Part shown: in pieces, positions 1-7,545 of the stretch
How positions within the stretch are numbered: position 1 is the stretch's first letter
How the letters are laid out: each line of letters begins with the position of its first letter
IMG/VR virus record: IMGVR_UViG_3300027320_000006
Location: 1 to 64,000 of that record
Direction: 5' to 3' (one strand)
From: a virus
DNA: 64,000 nt
Made by a program: the position numbers and the translations under genes
Notes under the pieces: generated by a model
The model's database searches: none
What the model saw: the letters and a program-made list of their open reading frames with translations, nothing else
Told to the model about the DNA's origin: nothing

Positions 1-79
1 AAACACGCTCATGACCAAATTCATATAGGGTGTCATCATTAACTTCTTTTTTCAGATTCGCACTAAATTCAATACTCAT
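1..79 (-). CDS. 5' end of an unknown gene, cut by the window edge
   Basis: The reading frame starts with ATG at 79 and runs leftward off the window. It encodes MSIEFSANLKKEVNDD and about ten more residues. A good ribosome site (GGAG, 7 nt upstream) supports the start, and an extended -10 (TGATATAAT) lies near 103-111. The product cannot be recognised from 26 residues. It is divergent from the tagged-protein cluster that begins at 189. Confidence 0.7.
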   Translation of the reverse strand, partial: MSIEFSANLKKEVNDDTLYEFGHERV

Positions 80-188
80 AATATTCTCCAATCTAATTAT
101 ATCAGAAAATATAAGATTACTCCTACTAAAAGGTGATAATAAAATTAATCAGTAAAATAATAATAATAACCTTAATAAGGACAAATAA

Positions 189-740
189 ATGAATCGAAGA
201 CAAATCCTAGCATCATTAAATAAAATAGCTAATGAACTAGATAATAAAGGTTTATATAGACAAGCTACTTCAATTACCGGAGTAATGAAAAGATTAGTCG
301 TAGCAGACGAATTCAATATATTGGACGAATCAAACGAAACACCTGAATCACCTTCTGCTACAAACGAGCAAAACACAAATCCAGAAAAAGAAAAATATAT
401 GGCAGATGTTTTGGGCAAGAAAATATATACACGATTATTACGTCAAGACCTTGAAGGTTTGGGAGATCAAATCACAGTTAAAGAATATTTAGATCTTTAT
501 GCTGGTCAAATAAAAGCAGAAATCGATTATTACACAAGACCAGATAAATATGACCCGAATAGAGATATTCAAAAAGATTTTGATTACTATCTAAATGGGC
601 AAATGAATAATATTACGAAAAAATTAGGTTTAATGGACATTCCTAAAGAACCAGTATCAGATTATTTAAAATCTAAAATCTTTCCACTGCAAAATTATTT
701 GAAAGATAAAATCAATAAACTTGATCAAATAAAAGGATAA
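189..740 (+). CDS. Tagged protein 1, N-terminal IANELD-module family
   Basis: 183 residues with an AAGGA ribosome site. Residues 1-38 form the shared module (MNRRQILASLNKIANELDN, then GLYRQA, then VMKRLVVA) found in five neighbouring genes. Residues ~40-70 are an acidic, Ser/Thr/Asn/Glu-rich linker. Residues 70-183 are a charged, mostly helical domain with no recognisable motif. The rest of the protein is unlike its neighbours, so the first ~38 residues behave like a portable tag. It heads a co-directional run with gaps of 3-30 nt. The function is unknown; a virion or delivery role is inference. Confidence 0.85.
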   Translation: MNRRQILASLNKIANELDNKGLYRQATSITGVMKRLVVADEFNILDESNETPESPSATNEQNTNPEKEKYMADVLGKKIYTRLLRQDLEGLGDQITVKEYLDLYAGQIKAEIDYYTRPDKYDPNRDIQKDFDYYLNGQMNNITKKLGLMDIPKEPVSDYLKSKIFPLQNYLKDKINKLDQIKG

Positions 741-744
741 AAAA

Positions 745-1140
745 ATGAATAAAAAACAAATCATAGCATCATTAAATAAGATAGCTAATCATTTAGATAA
801 TACAGGTTTACATAGAGAAGCTACATCTCTTACAAATGTTATGAGAAAAATAGCTGATAAACCACTATTTATGGAAGATGATGAGCCTATGTTTGGTAAA
901 GGCGAATTTTTTCCAGATGAAGAAATGAAACCAAAATCTCCTAAACCACAATTATCAGGTGGCGGAGCAGGACAACCACCAAAACCACCATATTGGGATA
1001 GTTTTGAAGAAGATGAAGAAGAAGATTTAATTAACGATAAACAAATAATTCCTGATCTTATTAAAGATAAAAAAGATAATAAAGATTATCCGATCATGGA
1101 AGAAGAAGACGAAGATATCCTAAATCCATACAATTACTAA
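745..1140 (+). CDS. Tagged protein 2, very acidic
   Basis: 131 residues, beginning 4 nt after the previous stop, with AAAAGGA ahead of the ATG. Residues 1-36 are the shared module (IIASLNKIANHLDN, GLHREA, NVMRKIAD). The remainder is low-complexity and strongly acidic, with a Pro/Gly stretch (LSGGGAGQPPKPP) and runs of Asp and Glu. It looks disordered. No enzyme motif is visible. Its place in the cluster and its tag suggest the same fate as its neighbours. Confidence 0.8.
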   Translation: MNKKQIIASLNKIANHLDNTGLHREATSLTNVMRKIADKPLFMEDDEPMFGKGEFFPDEEMKPKSPKPQLSGGGAGQPPKPPYWDSFEEDEEEDLINDKQIIPDLIKDKKDNKDYPIMEEEDEDILNPYNY

Positions 1141-1143
1141 ATT

Positions 1144-1776
1144 ATGAACAAATATAGCAAATATTATAACAATGATACTTATAAACCTGGCGGAATTAGA
1201 ACTAAGTTAGAATTCTATAGATGGATGATGAATGATAGGTTAAAAAATCTAAATGAAGCTAGACAAGCCTTATCATCTGATGAATCAAATACTAAATTAC
1301 AAAATGAAGTAGATAAGCTAGAACAAAATTATATGGGATGGCTAAATCAATATCAAGAATTTAAAAAAACACCTAATAATGACCCAGAAGTGATTAAAAC
1401 AATTTTTGATTCCCTAGTTGAATTATCTAAACATGATGTCCCAACACAATTATATATGTACTTAAGCGAATTAAAAAATATCACAATTACAAACTCTGAT
1501 ATTAATTACTTAATAGATATATTTAGTACACAAAAAGAAACATTTGAAAAAACATATTTTGATGATGTTGCTGATAATGTAGATGAATCAAAATCAAGAG
1601 CAGAAGCAGAAACCGAAATGTTCTCACCAAATATGAACAATTTTAATGAAGCTCTCAACAGAAGAATATCCAAAAATTATAATAAAATTGTCAAGTTAGC
1701 AGCTTATTATGATCAAACCGAACAATACAAGAAAGCAGACCGAATTACTTATATTCTTACAAATTATATAAAGTAA
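1144..1776 (+). CDS. Tagged protein 3, module relocated to the C-terminus
   Basis: 210 residues, 3 nt after the previous stop. The N-terminus (MNKYSKYYNNDTYKPGG) lacks the shared module. The last ~35 residues (KIVKLAAYYDQTEQYKKA, then DRITYIL) have the same pattern: KI..LA..D...Y..A..IT.IL. The middle is helical and rich in Asn, Lys and Glu. It therefore seems to carry the cluster's module at the other end. The resemblance is by eye and should be tested with a profile. The function is unknown. Confidence 0.8.
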   Translation: MNKYSKYYNNDTYKPGGIRTKLEFYRWMMNDRLKNLNEARQALSSDESNTKLQNEVDKLEQNYMGWLNQYQEFKKTPNNDPEVIKTIFDSLVELSKHDVPTQLYMYLSELKNITITNSDINYLIDIFSTQKETFEKTYFDDVADNVDESKSRAEAETEMFSPNMNNFNEALNRRISKNYNKIVKLAAYYDQTEQYKKADRITYILTNYIK

Positions 1777-1797
1777 TTATACCCAAAGGAAAAACAA

Positions 1798-2145
1798 ATG
1801 AATAAAAGACAAATTTTAGCATCTTTAAATAAGATTGCGAATGAATTAGATAATAGTAGACTTTATGCAGAAGCTAGTACAGTTACAAAAGTTATGAAAA
1901 GATTAGCTTCTGATATGGATGCTTTTAAAAAAGATCCTGATGGATTTATGACTGATCGAATAGATTTACAGTCTTCTGACAACCTTTTTGAAAAGTATAA
2001 AGCAAATAATAATAATAATAATGTTATTGATGCATTAAATGAAGCTATACAGGATATGGAAGATATGGTTGGTATTTCAATTTCAGAAGAAGAACTTAAT
2101 AGAGTAATAGAAATCAAGAATGAACTTGAGAGAATACTGAATTAA
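1798..2145 (+). CDS. Tagged protein 4, N-terminal module plus short acidic domain
   Basis: 115 residues with an AAAGGA ribosome site. Residues 1-37 are the shared module (MNKRQILASLNKIANELDN, RLYAEA, VMKRLAS). The C-terminal part is acidic, with an Asn run, and ends in a predicted helix (EEELNRVIEIKNELERIL). No known domain is visible. It belongs to the 189-2601 co-directional cluster. Confidence 0.8.
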   Translation: MNKRQILASLNKIANELDNSRLYAEASTVTKVMKRLASDMDAFKKDPDGFMTDRIDLQSSDNLFEKYKANNNNNNVIDALNEAIQDMEDMVGISISEEELNRVIEIKNELERILN

Positions 2146-2172
2146 ACAGCCACAAATAAAAAGGAAAAAAAT

Positions 2173-2601
2173 ATGAATAAAAGACAAATTCTAGCATCCC
2201 TAAATAAGATTGCTAATGAATTAGATAATACAGGCTCATATAAAGAAGCTACATCAATCACCGGAGTTATGAAGAAAATAGCTCAAAGTATGCCACCGGA
2301 ATTAGCTGTCATGGAACCAAAAAAAGAAGAATACGGAGATAGAAATAAAAACGTCGTAAGAGAAATTATGGAAAAAATTGCTAGATTACTAAGAGGTAAT
2401 GAAGCAGCAAAACAATATTTCCGTGGTGGTAATTTACAATCTTTAGTATTAGCTATTCTTGATGTCTTAGAAAGCGAAGGAATGCAAGAAGCTATTTCAA
2501 AACTAAACCAAGACTTAAAAGAATTCGGTGTGTCGGTTGGATCAGAAGCTTTAGGTGCCTTATTTAATCAATATCTTTCAAATAAGAGAAGCAAAGAATA
2601 A
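2173..2601 (+). CDS. Tagged protein 5, N-terminal module plus helical domain
   Basis: 142 residues preceded by AAAAAGGA. Residues 1-37 are the cleanest copy of the module (MNKRQILASLNKIANELDN, GSYKEA, GVMKKIAQ). Residues ~55-142 are helical and contain a Gly/Leu-rich stretch (GSEALGALFNQYLSNK). It is the last gene before a strong terminator at 2614-2649. The function is not recognised. Confidence 0.82.
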   Translation: MNKRQILASLNKIANELDNTGSYKEATSITGVMKKIAQSMPPELAVMEPKKEEYGDRNKNVVREIMEKIARLLRGNEAAKQYFRGGNLQSLVLAILDVLESEGMQEAISKLNQDLKEFGVSVGSEALGALFNQYLSNKRSKE

Positions 2602-2613
2602 ATATAGATATAT

Positions 2614-2649
2614 AAAAAAGAGGGAGAATAAAATCTCCCTCTTTTTTTT
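2614..2649 (+). terminator. Rho-independent terminator after the tagged cluster
   Basis: Perfect 8-bp stem GAGGGAGA/TCTCCCTC (2620-2627 with 2634-2641) followed by eight T. An A-run on the left side makes it potentially bidirectional. Confidence 0.9.
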
Positions 2650-2677
2650 GTCAGATCCTAATAATCTATGATAATAT
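2648..2677 (+). promoter_or_regulatory. Sigma-70-like promoter overlapping the terminator T-run
   Basis: TTGTCA (2648-2653), 18 bp, TAATAT (2672-2677). The next gene's ATG (2684) lies exactly 6 nt beyond the -10, so the mRNA would be leaderless. Confidence 0.6.
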
Positions 2678-2683
2678 ATATAC

Positions 2684-2932
2684 ATGACAGATCAATTACT
2701 TAAAACCAAATATACAACAGATGAGCTAAATGAAGCTATAACAGAACAAGGTATAGTAAAAGCATTCGAACAATATAAAAACAATGCTGGTGCCGCTAAT
2801 ATGACCGCTTTTTTAGATCAATGGCAATCACTCGTAAAAAGAATGATCGAAGGCTATAAGAATAATATTGGGGTGGCTATAGCTGAAGAAAAATATAAAA
2901 GAAATAATCCATTCTGGGATCCGAGAGATTAA
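2684..2932 (+). CDS. Small helical protein of unknown function
   Basis: 82 residues starting MTDQLLKTKYTTDELNEAI. It has no recognisable domain and looks all-helical with mixed charge. The start codon falls at the predicted transcription start, so no ribosome site precedes it. Terminators lie on both sides (2614-2649 and 2935-2965), making it a one-gene unit. It does not carry the module of its upstream neighbours. Confidence 0.7.
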   Translation: MTDQLLKTKYTTDELNEAITEQGIVKAFEQYKNNAGAANMTAFLDQWQSLVKRMIEGYKNNIGVAIAEEKYKRNNPFWDPRD

Positions 2933-2934
2933 AT

Positions 2935-2965
2935 AAAAAAGGGAGAATTTATTCTCCCTTTTTTG
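2935..2965 (+). terminator. Bidirectional terminator
   Basis: Stem AAAGGGAGAAT/ATTCTCCCTTT with an A-run on the left and a T-run on the right. It lies between convergent genes 2684-2932 (+) and 2973-3359 (-) and can serve both. Confidence 0.88.
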
Positions 2966-2972
2966 TAATAAA

Positions 2973-3359
2973 TTATTTACTTTTACCACATTTAGAGCAC
3001 ATGGATGAATAAGGACTTGTTTTATTTCCACAATGTTCACAAAATAATTGTCCTCGATCGAATTCTAAATATTCTTTTTTTTCATCTTTAGTACCAGGTC
3101 TCCAAGAAAAAGCTTCCTCACTATTTGGATCTTTTTGCTCTACCCCTACAGAATAATCAAAAGGTTTCCCCGCTCCAAAATTACCACAAGCACCACACAT
3201 AGATGAATATTTGCCCATCTCTTTACCACATTTAGTACAGAATAAATCTACATCGGCAATTTTAACAAATAAACTGTGCAACTTTGATGCTTCTCTATTA
3301 CCAACTCTCTCTAACTCTAAAATAACCTTGTTTAAATCTTTTAATATTTTATAAGACAT
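2973..3359 (-). CDS. Zinc-ribbon protein with a diverged N-terminal module
   Basis: 128 residues. Residues 1-34 (LNKVILELERVGNREASKL, then LFVKIAD) match the pattern of the IANELD module seen in genes 189-4906, though weakly. Two treble-clef or zinc-ribbon units follow: CTKCGKEMGKYSSMCGACG near 40-58 and CEHCGNKTSPYSSMCSKCG near the C-terminus. They are near-duplicates, each with CxxC...CxxC. It would bind two zinc ions. It overlaps the downstream gene's frame by 11 nt at 3349. It could be a nucleic-acid or protein adaptor; the role is unknown. Confidence 0.8.
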   Translation of the reverse strand: MSYKILKDLNKVILELERVGNREASKLHSLFVKIADVDLFCTKCGKEMGKYSSMCGACGNFGAGKPFDYSVGVEQKDPNSEEAFSWRPGTKDEKKEYLEFDRGQLFCEHCGNKTSPYSSMCSKCGKSK

Positions 3360-4146
3360 TTACATTTTCCTCATTGTTAAAATCTAACATATTGATATTA
3401 TATTTTATTCTAAGATCATTATAACAATTCATTGCTATCTCTCCAATAAAACTTAAATCCTTGTCAGAACTCGAATAAGGAATTCTACAAATATTAATCT
3501 CATGTTCTTCACAATATTTATCTTTAATAGCATCGTTTCTAATAGTATCTTCTAAATTCTTTTGTTTTGCTTCAGGAGTGGATCCAAAAATAGCCTTTCT
3601 GTGACCGTCTCCATCTACTTCGATTACTAGATTAACAATTGGAATATATACATCACATTTGAGCGGGTTTATATTTCTAAGACCTGGAAATGGATGCTGA
3701 GGGTTAAATTCTATATTATTTTCTTTTAATATCTTTTTTAAATACAATTCACCTTTAGATTCATTACATATTGGACAACCCGAACCTCTTATATGAATAT
3801 AAGGTCTTTGATAAAATACAGTATTACAATCATTACATTTTATTTCTAACGGTATACTATAATTTTCATAATATGATCCACTATAATCATATTTATATCC
3901 ATGAACTTTTATTGATTGTTCTATAAACAATGGTGTATCTTTAGTTTTTTTAATTATCGATTTATTTATCGCACATCCTTTACAGAGATAAAACTCATTT
4001 ATTCGTTGTTCTTTTTCTATACCACACAAATTACATTTAGTCTTAAAATATCTGTATGTACGTCTCTTTTCAACTTCACAAATTATAGTCTTATTATTGT
4101 CATAAGCACGTAAATCAATTTCTTCCGGTGATATAATTGCAGCCAT
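3349..4146 (-). CDS. Zinc-finger plus VSR-like endonuclease (DUF723-type), likely mobile
   Basis: About 265 residues from the ATG at 4146; an earlier TTG at 4188 is possible but less likely. Residues ~35-130 hold CNLCGIEKEQR, CKGC, an HG.KYDYS.SYY block, CNDC and GSGCPICN, typical of the DUF723 zinc modules in phage endonucleases. The C-terminal half (GELYLKKILKENNIEFNPQ, then LVIEVDGDGHR) resembles VSR/restriction-fold nucleases with an E..D.H active site. Such genes are usually selfish homing-type endonucleases. Target and activity are unknown. Confidence 0.75.
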   Translation of the reverse strand: MAAIISPEEIDLRAYDNNKTIICEVEKRRTYRYFKTKCNLCGIEKEQRINEFYLCKGCAINKSIIKKTKDTPLFIEQSIKVHGYKYDYSGSYYENYSIPLEIKCNDCNTVFYQRPYIHIRGSGCPICNESKGELYLKKILKENNIEFNPQHPFPGLRNINPLKCDVYIPIVNLVIEVDGDGHRKAIFGSTPEAKQKNLEDTIRNDAIKDKYCEEHEINICRIPYSSSDKDLSFIGEIAMNCYNDLRIKYNINMLDFNNEENVNVL

Positions 4147-4252
4147 ACCATATATATACAAAAAAAGAGAGACCCGAAAGCTTCCCAAATAAAAGGATAT
4201 AAATATTTACAAATGAATATATATAATAAGATCTTTAGTGGAATAACTTAGA

Positions 4253-4906
4253 ATGAATAAAAAACAAATATTAGCTTCTCTTAATAATATAGCTAATAAC
4301 CTAGATAAAAATGGATTATATGAAGAAGCAAATACTCTTACTAATATAATGACAAGAGTGGCACAACAAACTGGGCAATCGAATCTCAATACACTATATA
4401 ACAATTTTCAGCAAACTACTCAACAACCTAATCAAGCACCCCAACAGCCTGGAAATATGCAACAATTTTGGGGTCAGGGTCAAAATAATGAATCAAATTA
4501 TAGAAACTATAAACCATTAAGTGATCAATTCAATAAAATTTACTACGAGATTTACAATAATATTGGAAAAATTAATTCTATAATGAAAGAAATAAATAGA
4601 AAAAGAGATTCGGGAGCACCATTACAACAATCTCAAAATAGTTTTCAATCTATTGTGATGTGTAATAATATTTTGCATCAAAACAAAACCTTACAAACTC
4701 AATTGCAAAATGCGTTTAACCAAATACTGAAACTTCATAATCCATTCAACCCAAATGATTCACTTGCAATGAGTGGTTATCAAAGAAGTTTAAATAGTTC
4801 ACAAAATACTATATATAAATGGTCTGAACTTGTAAATAAATATAATTCAATAATGAAACAATATCAACCTAACCAAACACAACAACCAGTGCAGACACCA
4901 AAGTAA
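4253..4906 (+). CDS. Tagged protein 6, Gln/Asn-rich
   Basis: 217 residues. Residues 1-37 are the shared module (MNKKQILASLNNIANNLDK, GLYEEA, NIMTRVAQ). Residues 38-85 are a Gln/Asn/Pro-rich linker. The rest is helical (MKEINRKRDSG and nearby stretches) with a Gln/Pro-rich tail. A terminator follows at 4921. It is separated from the other tagged genes by the endonuclease insertion at 2.97-4.15 kb, which suggests the cluster was once continuous. Confidence 0.82.
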   Translation: MNKKQILASLNNIANNLDKNGLYEEANTLTNIMTRVAQQTGQSNLNTLYNNFQQTTQQPNQAPQQPGNMQQFWGQGQNNESNYRNYKPLSDQFNKIYYEIYNNIGKINSIMKEINRKRDSGAPLQQSQNSFQSIVMCNNILHQNKTLQTQLQNAFNQILKLHNPFNPNDSLAMSGYQRSLNSSQNTIYKWSELVNKYNSIMKQYQPNQTQQPVQTPK

Positions 4907-4920
4907 AAAGTTATTAGAAC

Positions 4921-4951
4921 AAAAAGAGAGATCTTAAGATCTCTCTTTTTT
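4921..4951 (+). terminator. Rho-independent terminator
   Basis: Perfect palindrome AAGAGAGATCTTAAGATCTCTCTT flanked by A- and T-runs. It can act in both directions, downstream of 4253-4906 (+) and 5037-5963 (-). Confidence 0.85.
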
Positions 4952-5036
4952 ACATCTTCTTCATCTTCTTTAATTCATATAACAAATTGCCCAAGACATA
5001 ATTAGGAACATTTATTATATCTGACACCAAGATTCT

Positions 5037-5963
5037 TTAAACATCTTCCTTAATAAACTCTTCAATCAATTCTGGTATTATATTGAAATCCAAATAAGAA
5101 ATCACTAATAAAGGTATACCTCTCTTAAAACACCAATGAACCTTAGACGTATCACCATGCTTATATAGCTCTAAATTTCTTATATTCAATTCCATGTTCT
5201 TAGTTATATTGACATGCTTATAATGATGCTTGCCATTTAAGTCAATCGCTAACATAAAATCATCAAATTTTAACATGAAATCTATCTTCAAATCATTTAC
5301 AAAATTTAATGTTGGATCTTTAAACTGTTTATCAAAATTAATTCCTTTTTTAATCAAATATTTCTCAGCACGTATTTTAGCCTTACTTCTACTACAATTA
5401 GGGCATCCATCAGGCTTTACTGGTCTAATGTGAGCATGACCTAAAATATCAAAATATTCACCACATAAAGTGCAAAGAATATTCTCTACAATATGATTAT
5501 AAGATTTAAATCTAATAGAATCATAATTAGTGTGTTTATGACGTTTTTTAGCTATTATTTCGAAATCTGATTGCGATATTTCTTTCCTTGCCAATTGATC
5601 CATTCTTTTACAATATGAACAACCATTTTGAATATGCTCATTTGGTGTCTGATGGAAAAATCTTACACAAGTCTTACAAAACACGATTACATCAGTGTTT
5701 TCATTAAGATAAACAGTGTAGGGATAACAATACTTATTACCATGGATTTTTTTGCACTTTTCAATATATATTTGAGTGTTCTTATAATCAGATGATAATT
5801 TTTCTTTTTTGCTAATAGAACTATCATATTTTTCGGCAAATTCACGCAAAACAACCATCTTATCCAAAAAATCATCTATATACGGGTCAGGAACTAAATG
5901 ATTATAATTGTTTAGTTTTACTAGATTCAATTCTGAAAAATTCATATCTCTATAATACCACAT
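5037..5963 (-). CDS. Second zinc-finger/VSR-like endonuclease
   Basis: 308 residues if it starts at MWYYRD; the internal ATG MNFSEL (5945), preceded by AGAG, may be the true start. Zinc motifs: CKTC...CSYCKR, CTLCGEYFD and GCPNCSRSK. The C-terminal part has EKYLIKKGINFDKQ, IDFMLKFDDFMLAIDLNG and KHHYKH, the D...(E/D)..G.HH layout of VSR-like nucleases. It is a homolog of 3349-4146. The N-terminus MWYY echoes the MWYR tag family at 56.5-61.3 kb, which may be chance. Confidence 0.72.
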   Translation of the reverse strand: MWYYRDMNFSELNLVKLNNYNHLVPDPYIDDFLDKMVVLREFAEKYDSSISKKEKLSSDYKNTQIYIEKCKKIHGNKYCYPYTVYLNENTDVIVFCKTCVRFFHQTPNEHIQNGCSYCKRMDQLARKEISQSDFEIIAKKRHKHTNYDSIRFKSYNHIVENILCTLCGEYFDILGHAHIRPVKPDGCPNCSRSKAKIRAEKYLIKKGINFDKQFKDPTLNFVNDLKIDFMLKFDDFMLAIDLNGKHHYKHVNITKNMELNIRNLELYKHGDTSKVHWCFKRGIPLLVISYLDFNIIPELIEEFIKEDV

Positions 5964-5983
5964 ACAAAAAAAAGGATGGTTAT

Positions 5984-6204
5984 ATTTCTGGGGAATTCAA
6001 TTAAATTTATAGCCCCCCATAACATTCCAGAAAATTAAATTCCAGAAATTTCAGAAAAGATACTAGGCTATTTCTGGGAATTCAATTATTTATATAGCCC
6101 CCCCTATAGTCTGTGAGAATATACTTGCCGATTAGTGAGGGTATGAAAATTAAATTGCCGGTGTGCGGATCCATATAGTATCTAAAATTCAAATATACCC
6201 CCCT
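5984..6204. repeat. AT-rich repeats ending in poly-C tracts
   Basis: A ~38-bp unit (TTTCTGGGGAATTCAATT..., ending TATAGCCCCCC) at ~5984-6020 recurs at ~6069-6107 and in shortened form at 6186-6204. Between them are inverted copies of TTCCAGAAA. The region holds no gene. On the minus strand the tracts are G-runs downstream of gene 6203-6514 and upstream of gene 5037-5963. Confidence 0.6.
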
Positions 6205-6514
6205 AACACTTCTCTAATAAAAAAGCAGATATGGGCTCACCTTTATCATTATATAAGAGAGGCTTGCCCAGATATAAAAGATCATCCCTGTGTAAAGATA
6301 AGGCTATTGTTTTGTCCACTAAATAATATATGCCTTGTTGTGGTTCAGGTATCTTTATCTCTTTGATCTCTTTGATGTTAACAGTATATCCTGAAATGTC
6401 TATGGTGTCAAGGGTAGAATAAAATATTTCTGCTTTTGGCATATCTGCTAATAATGTGATAAAATGATTATTAGAATAAACCGAAACTGTCCTGCCCAGC
6501 AAATTAACTATCAT
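6203..6514 (-). CDS. Conserved phage protein of unknown function (INLTPH-type)
   Basis: 103 residues starting MIVNLLGRTVSVYSNNHF. The order of a hydrophobic start, a GYTVNIKE block, LPEP-like IPEPQQGIYYLVD, an ALSLHRDDLLYLG segment and a terminal DKGEPISAF is that of a widespread small phage protein usually beginning 'INLTPH'. Its function is not established. A promoter with TTAACA, 17 bp and TATAAT and a GGAG site lie upstream. It is a one-gene unit. Confidence 0.7.
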   Translation of the reverse strand: MIVNLLGRTVSVYSNNHFITLLADMPKAEIFYSTLDTIDISGYTVNIKEIKEIKIPEPQQGIYYLVDKTIALSLHRDDLLYLGKPLLYNDKGEPISAFLLEKC

Positions 6515-6623
6515 GTTCTATAATATTCTCCACTACTAATATTATAAACACGATTGCCCACATTGTTAACACAGCATATATATTATTCATAATACCTATT
6601 ACCATTATTCTTATTATATTCTA

Positions 6624-6659
6624 CTGCAGGTTAGGGCTGTTTACAGACCTAAGACACAG
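6624..6659. repeat. 36-nt palindromic element, copy 1 (variant)
   Basis: CTGCAGG flank, then TTAGGGCTG-TTTA-CAGACCTAA, then GACACAG. A diverged stem copy. Confidence 0.85.
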
Positions 6660-6674
6660 CTTTAAATAAAAAGA

Positions 6675-6703
6675 AATATCCCTTGACAATGATCAAGGGA
6701 TAT
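6675..6703 (-). terminator. Terminator of gene 6711-6968
   Basis: ATATCCCTTGA/TCAAGGGATAT hairpin with a T-rich tail on the minus strand. It is the same hairpin used by the plus-strand cassettes. Confidence 0.8.
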
Positions 6704-6710
6704 GATAAGT

Positions 6711-6968
6711 CTAGTCGATACAAACAAACCCGCATTGCATAAGATTGTATAGCGAGTATTCCTTCAGATCGCTTTTAATTTGTTCACCATTAGCAACAGA
6801 TTCCAAGAAACCATTAAGGCTACGAATGAAAGCGAATTTTTGGATAATCGGTTTTGTAATGTTATCACTGTATGTAAACCGCTCCAAGAACTCATTCACG
6901 TCACCCTGATCCATCTCAATAGCTGTAAAGATATTGGATGCATCTACATAGTGCAATTGTTCAATCAT
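6711..6968 (-). CDS. Small cassette protein, unknown
   Basis: 85 residues starting MIEQLHYVDASNIFTAIEMD. It is acidic, probably helical, with no known motif. It has its own sigma-70-like promoter (6992-7019) and terminator, and 36-nt palindromes lie on both sides (6624 and 7043). This is the standard one-gene cassette layout of the region. Confidence 0.72.
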   Translation of the reverse strand: MIEQLHYVDASNIFTAIEMDQGDVNEFLERFTYSDNITKPIIQKFAFIRSLNGFLESVANGEQIKSDLKEYSLYNLMQCGFVCID

Positions 6969-6991
6969 CTGACTATCTCACTTTCAATATA

Positions 6992-7019
6992 ATAATATCA
7001 TATGCTACATAGGATGCAA
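6992..7019 (-). promoter_or_regulatory. Promoter of 6711-6968
   Basis: TTGCAT, 16 bp including TAGCATATGA, TATTAT. Nearly identical to the orphan promoter near 38.99 kb. Confidence 0.75.
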
Positions 7020-7042
7020 ATTAATTATCTTATTATTTAACA

Positions 7043-7078
7043 CTGCAGGTTAGGCTTGTTTACAAGCCTAAGACACAG
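7043..7078. repeat. 36-nt palindromic element, copy 2
   Basis: CTGCAGG flank, arms TTAGGCTTG/CAAGCCTAA, loop TTTA, GACACAG flank. Confidence 0.92.
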
Positions 7079-7101
7079 CAGATAATAATATAAATTCAGT
7101 G

Positions 7102-7130
7102 TTGCATATGTTATTTAAATGATGTAATAT
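7102..7130 (+). promoter_or_regulatory. Promoter of 7166-7405
   Basis: TTGCAT, 17 bp, TAATAT. The spacer is almost identical to that of the promoter of gene 14796-15092. Confidence 0.8.
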
Positions 7131-7165
7131 AGGTATGTAGGCTCCAGTCTACAAGGAGAAACCAG

Positions 7166-7405
7166 ATGCAGGAAATTTTGAGCAAAACCTATGCGGAATT
7201 GACCTCTGACAAAGAACGGGGTCTGGCTAGTGATGAAATAACCAAATTCGTTGAAGCGACAAAGGAGCGTAATATCCACTATGTAACTCCAGAGGGCGAG
7301 GAAACCCCTGTAGAATGGCTTAACCTCCCAGTCACCTACATCCGCTTTAGAATTTTCTGGCAGTTGTTCAAAAACGGCGGAACTCTTAAAGACACCCTCG
7401 TATAA
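7166..7405 (+). CDS. Small cassette protein, unknown
   Basis: 79 residues with a strong AAGGAG site. It starts MQEILSKTYAELTSDKERG. It has an N-terminal helix and a C-terminal aromatic/basic stretch (TYIRFRIFWQLFKNGG). Codons are more GC-rich than in the tagged cluster, as in several cassette genes. No family is recognised. Confidence 0.75.
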   Translation: MQEILSKTYAELTSDKERGLASDEITKFVEATKERNIHYVTPEGEETPVEWLNLPVTYIRFRIFWQLFKNGGTLKDTLV

Positions 7406-7410
7406 TCTAG

Positions 7411-7446
7411 ATATTCCCTCTGATAAATGTCAGGGGGATTTTTTTA
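7411..7446 (+). terminator. Terminator of 7166-7405
   Basis: Stem TCCCTCTGA/TCAGGGGGA followed by TTTTTTTA. Confidence 0.88.
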
Positions 7447-7453
7447 TTTAACA

Positions 7454-7489
7454 CTGTAGGTTAGGCTTGTTTACAAGCCTAACCTACAG
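7454..7489. repeat. 36-nt palindromic element, copy 3 (perfect)
   Basis: A fully symmetric copy: CTGTAGG and CCTACAG flanks also pair, giving a perfect 16-bp stem with loop TTTA. Confidence 0.93.
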
Positions 7490-7545
7490 CAGATAATAAT
7501 AAGAATGCTATCCAGTTGTTACACACATATTCTGTCAAGTGTGAA

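Noticed and set aside
5037-5963. Membership of the MWY-tag family for the endonuclease
   Set aside because: It begins MWYY, but lacks the following Ala, lies 50 kb away and has a plausible internal start (MNFSEL).
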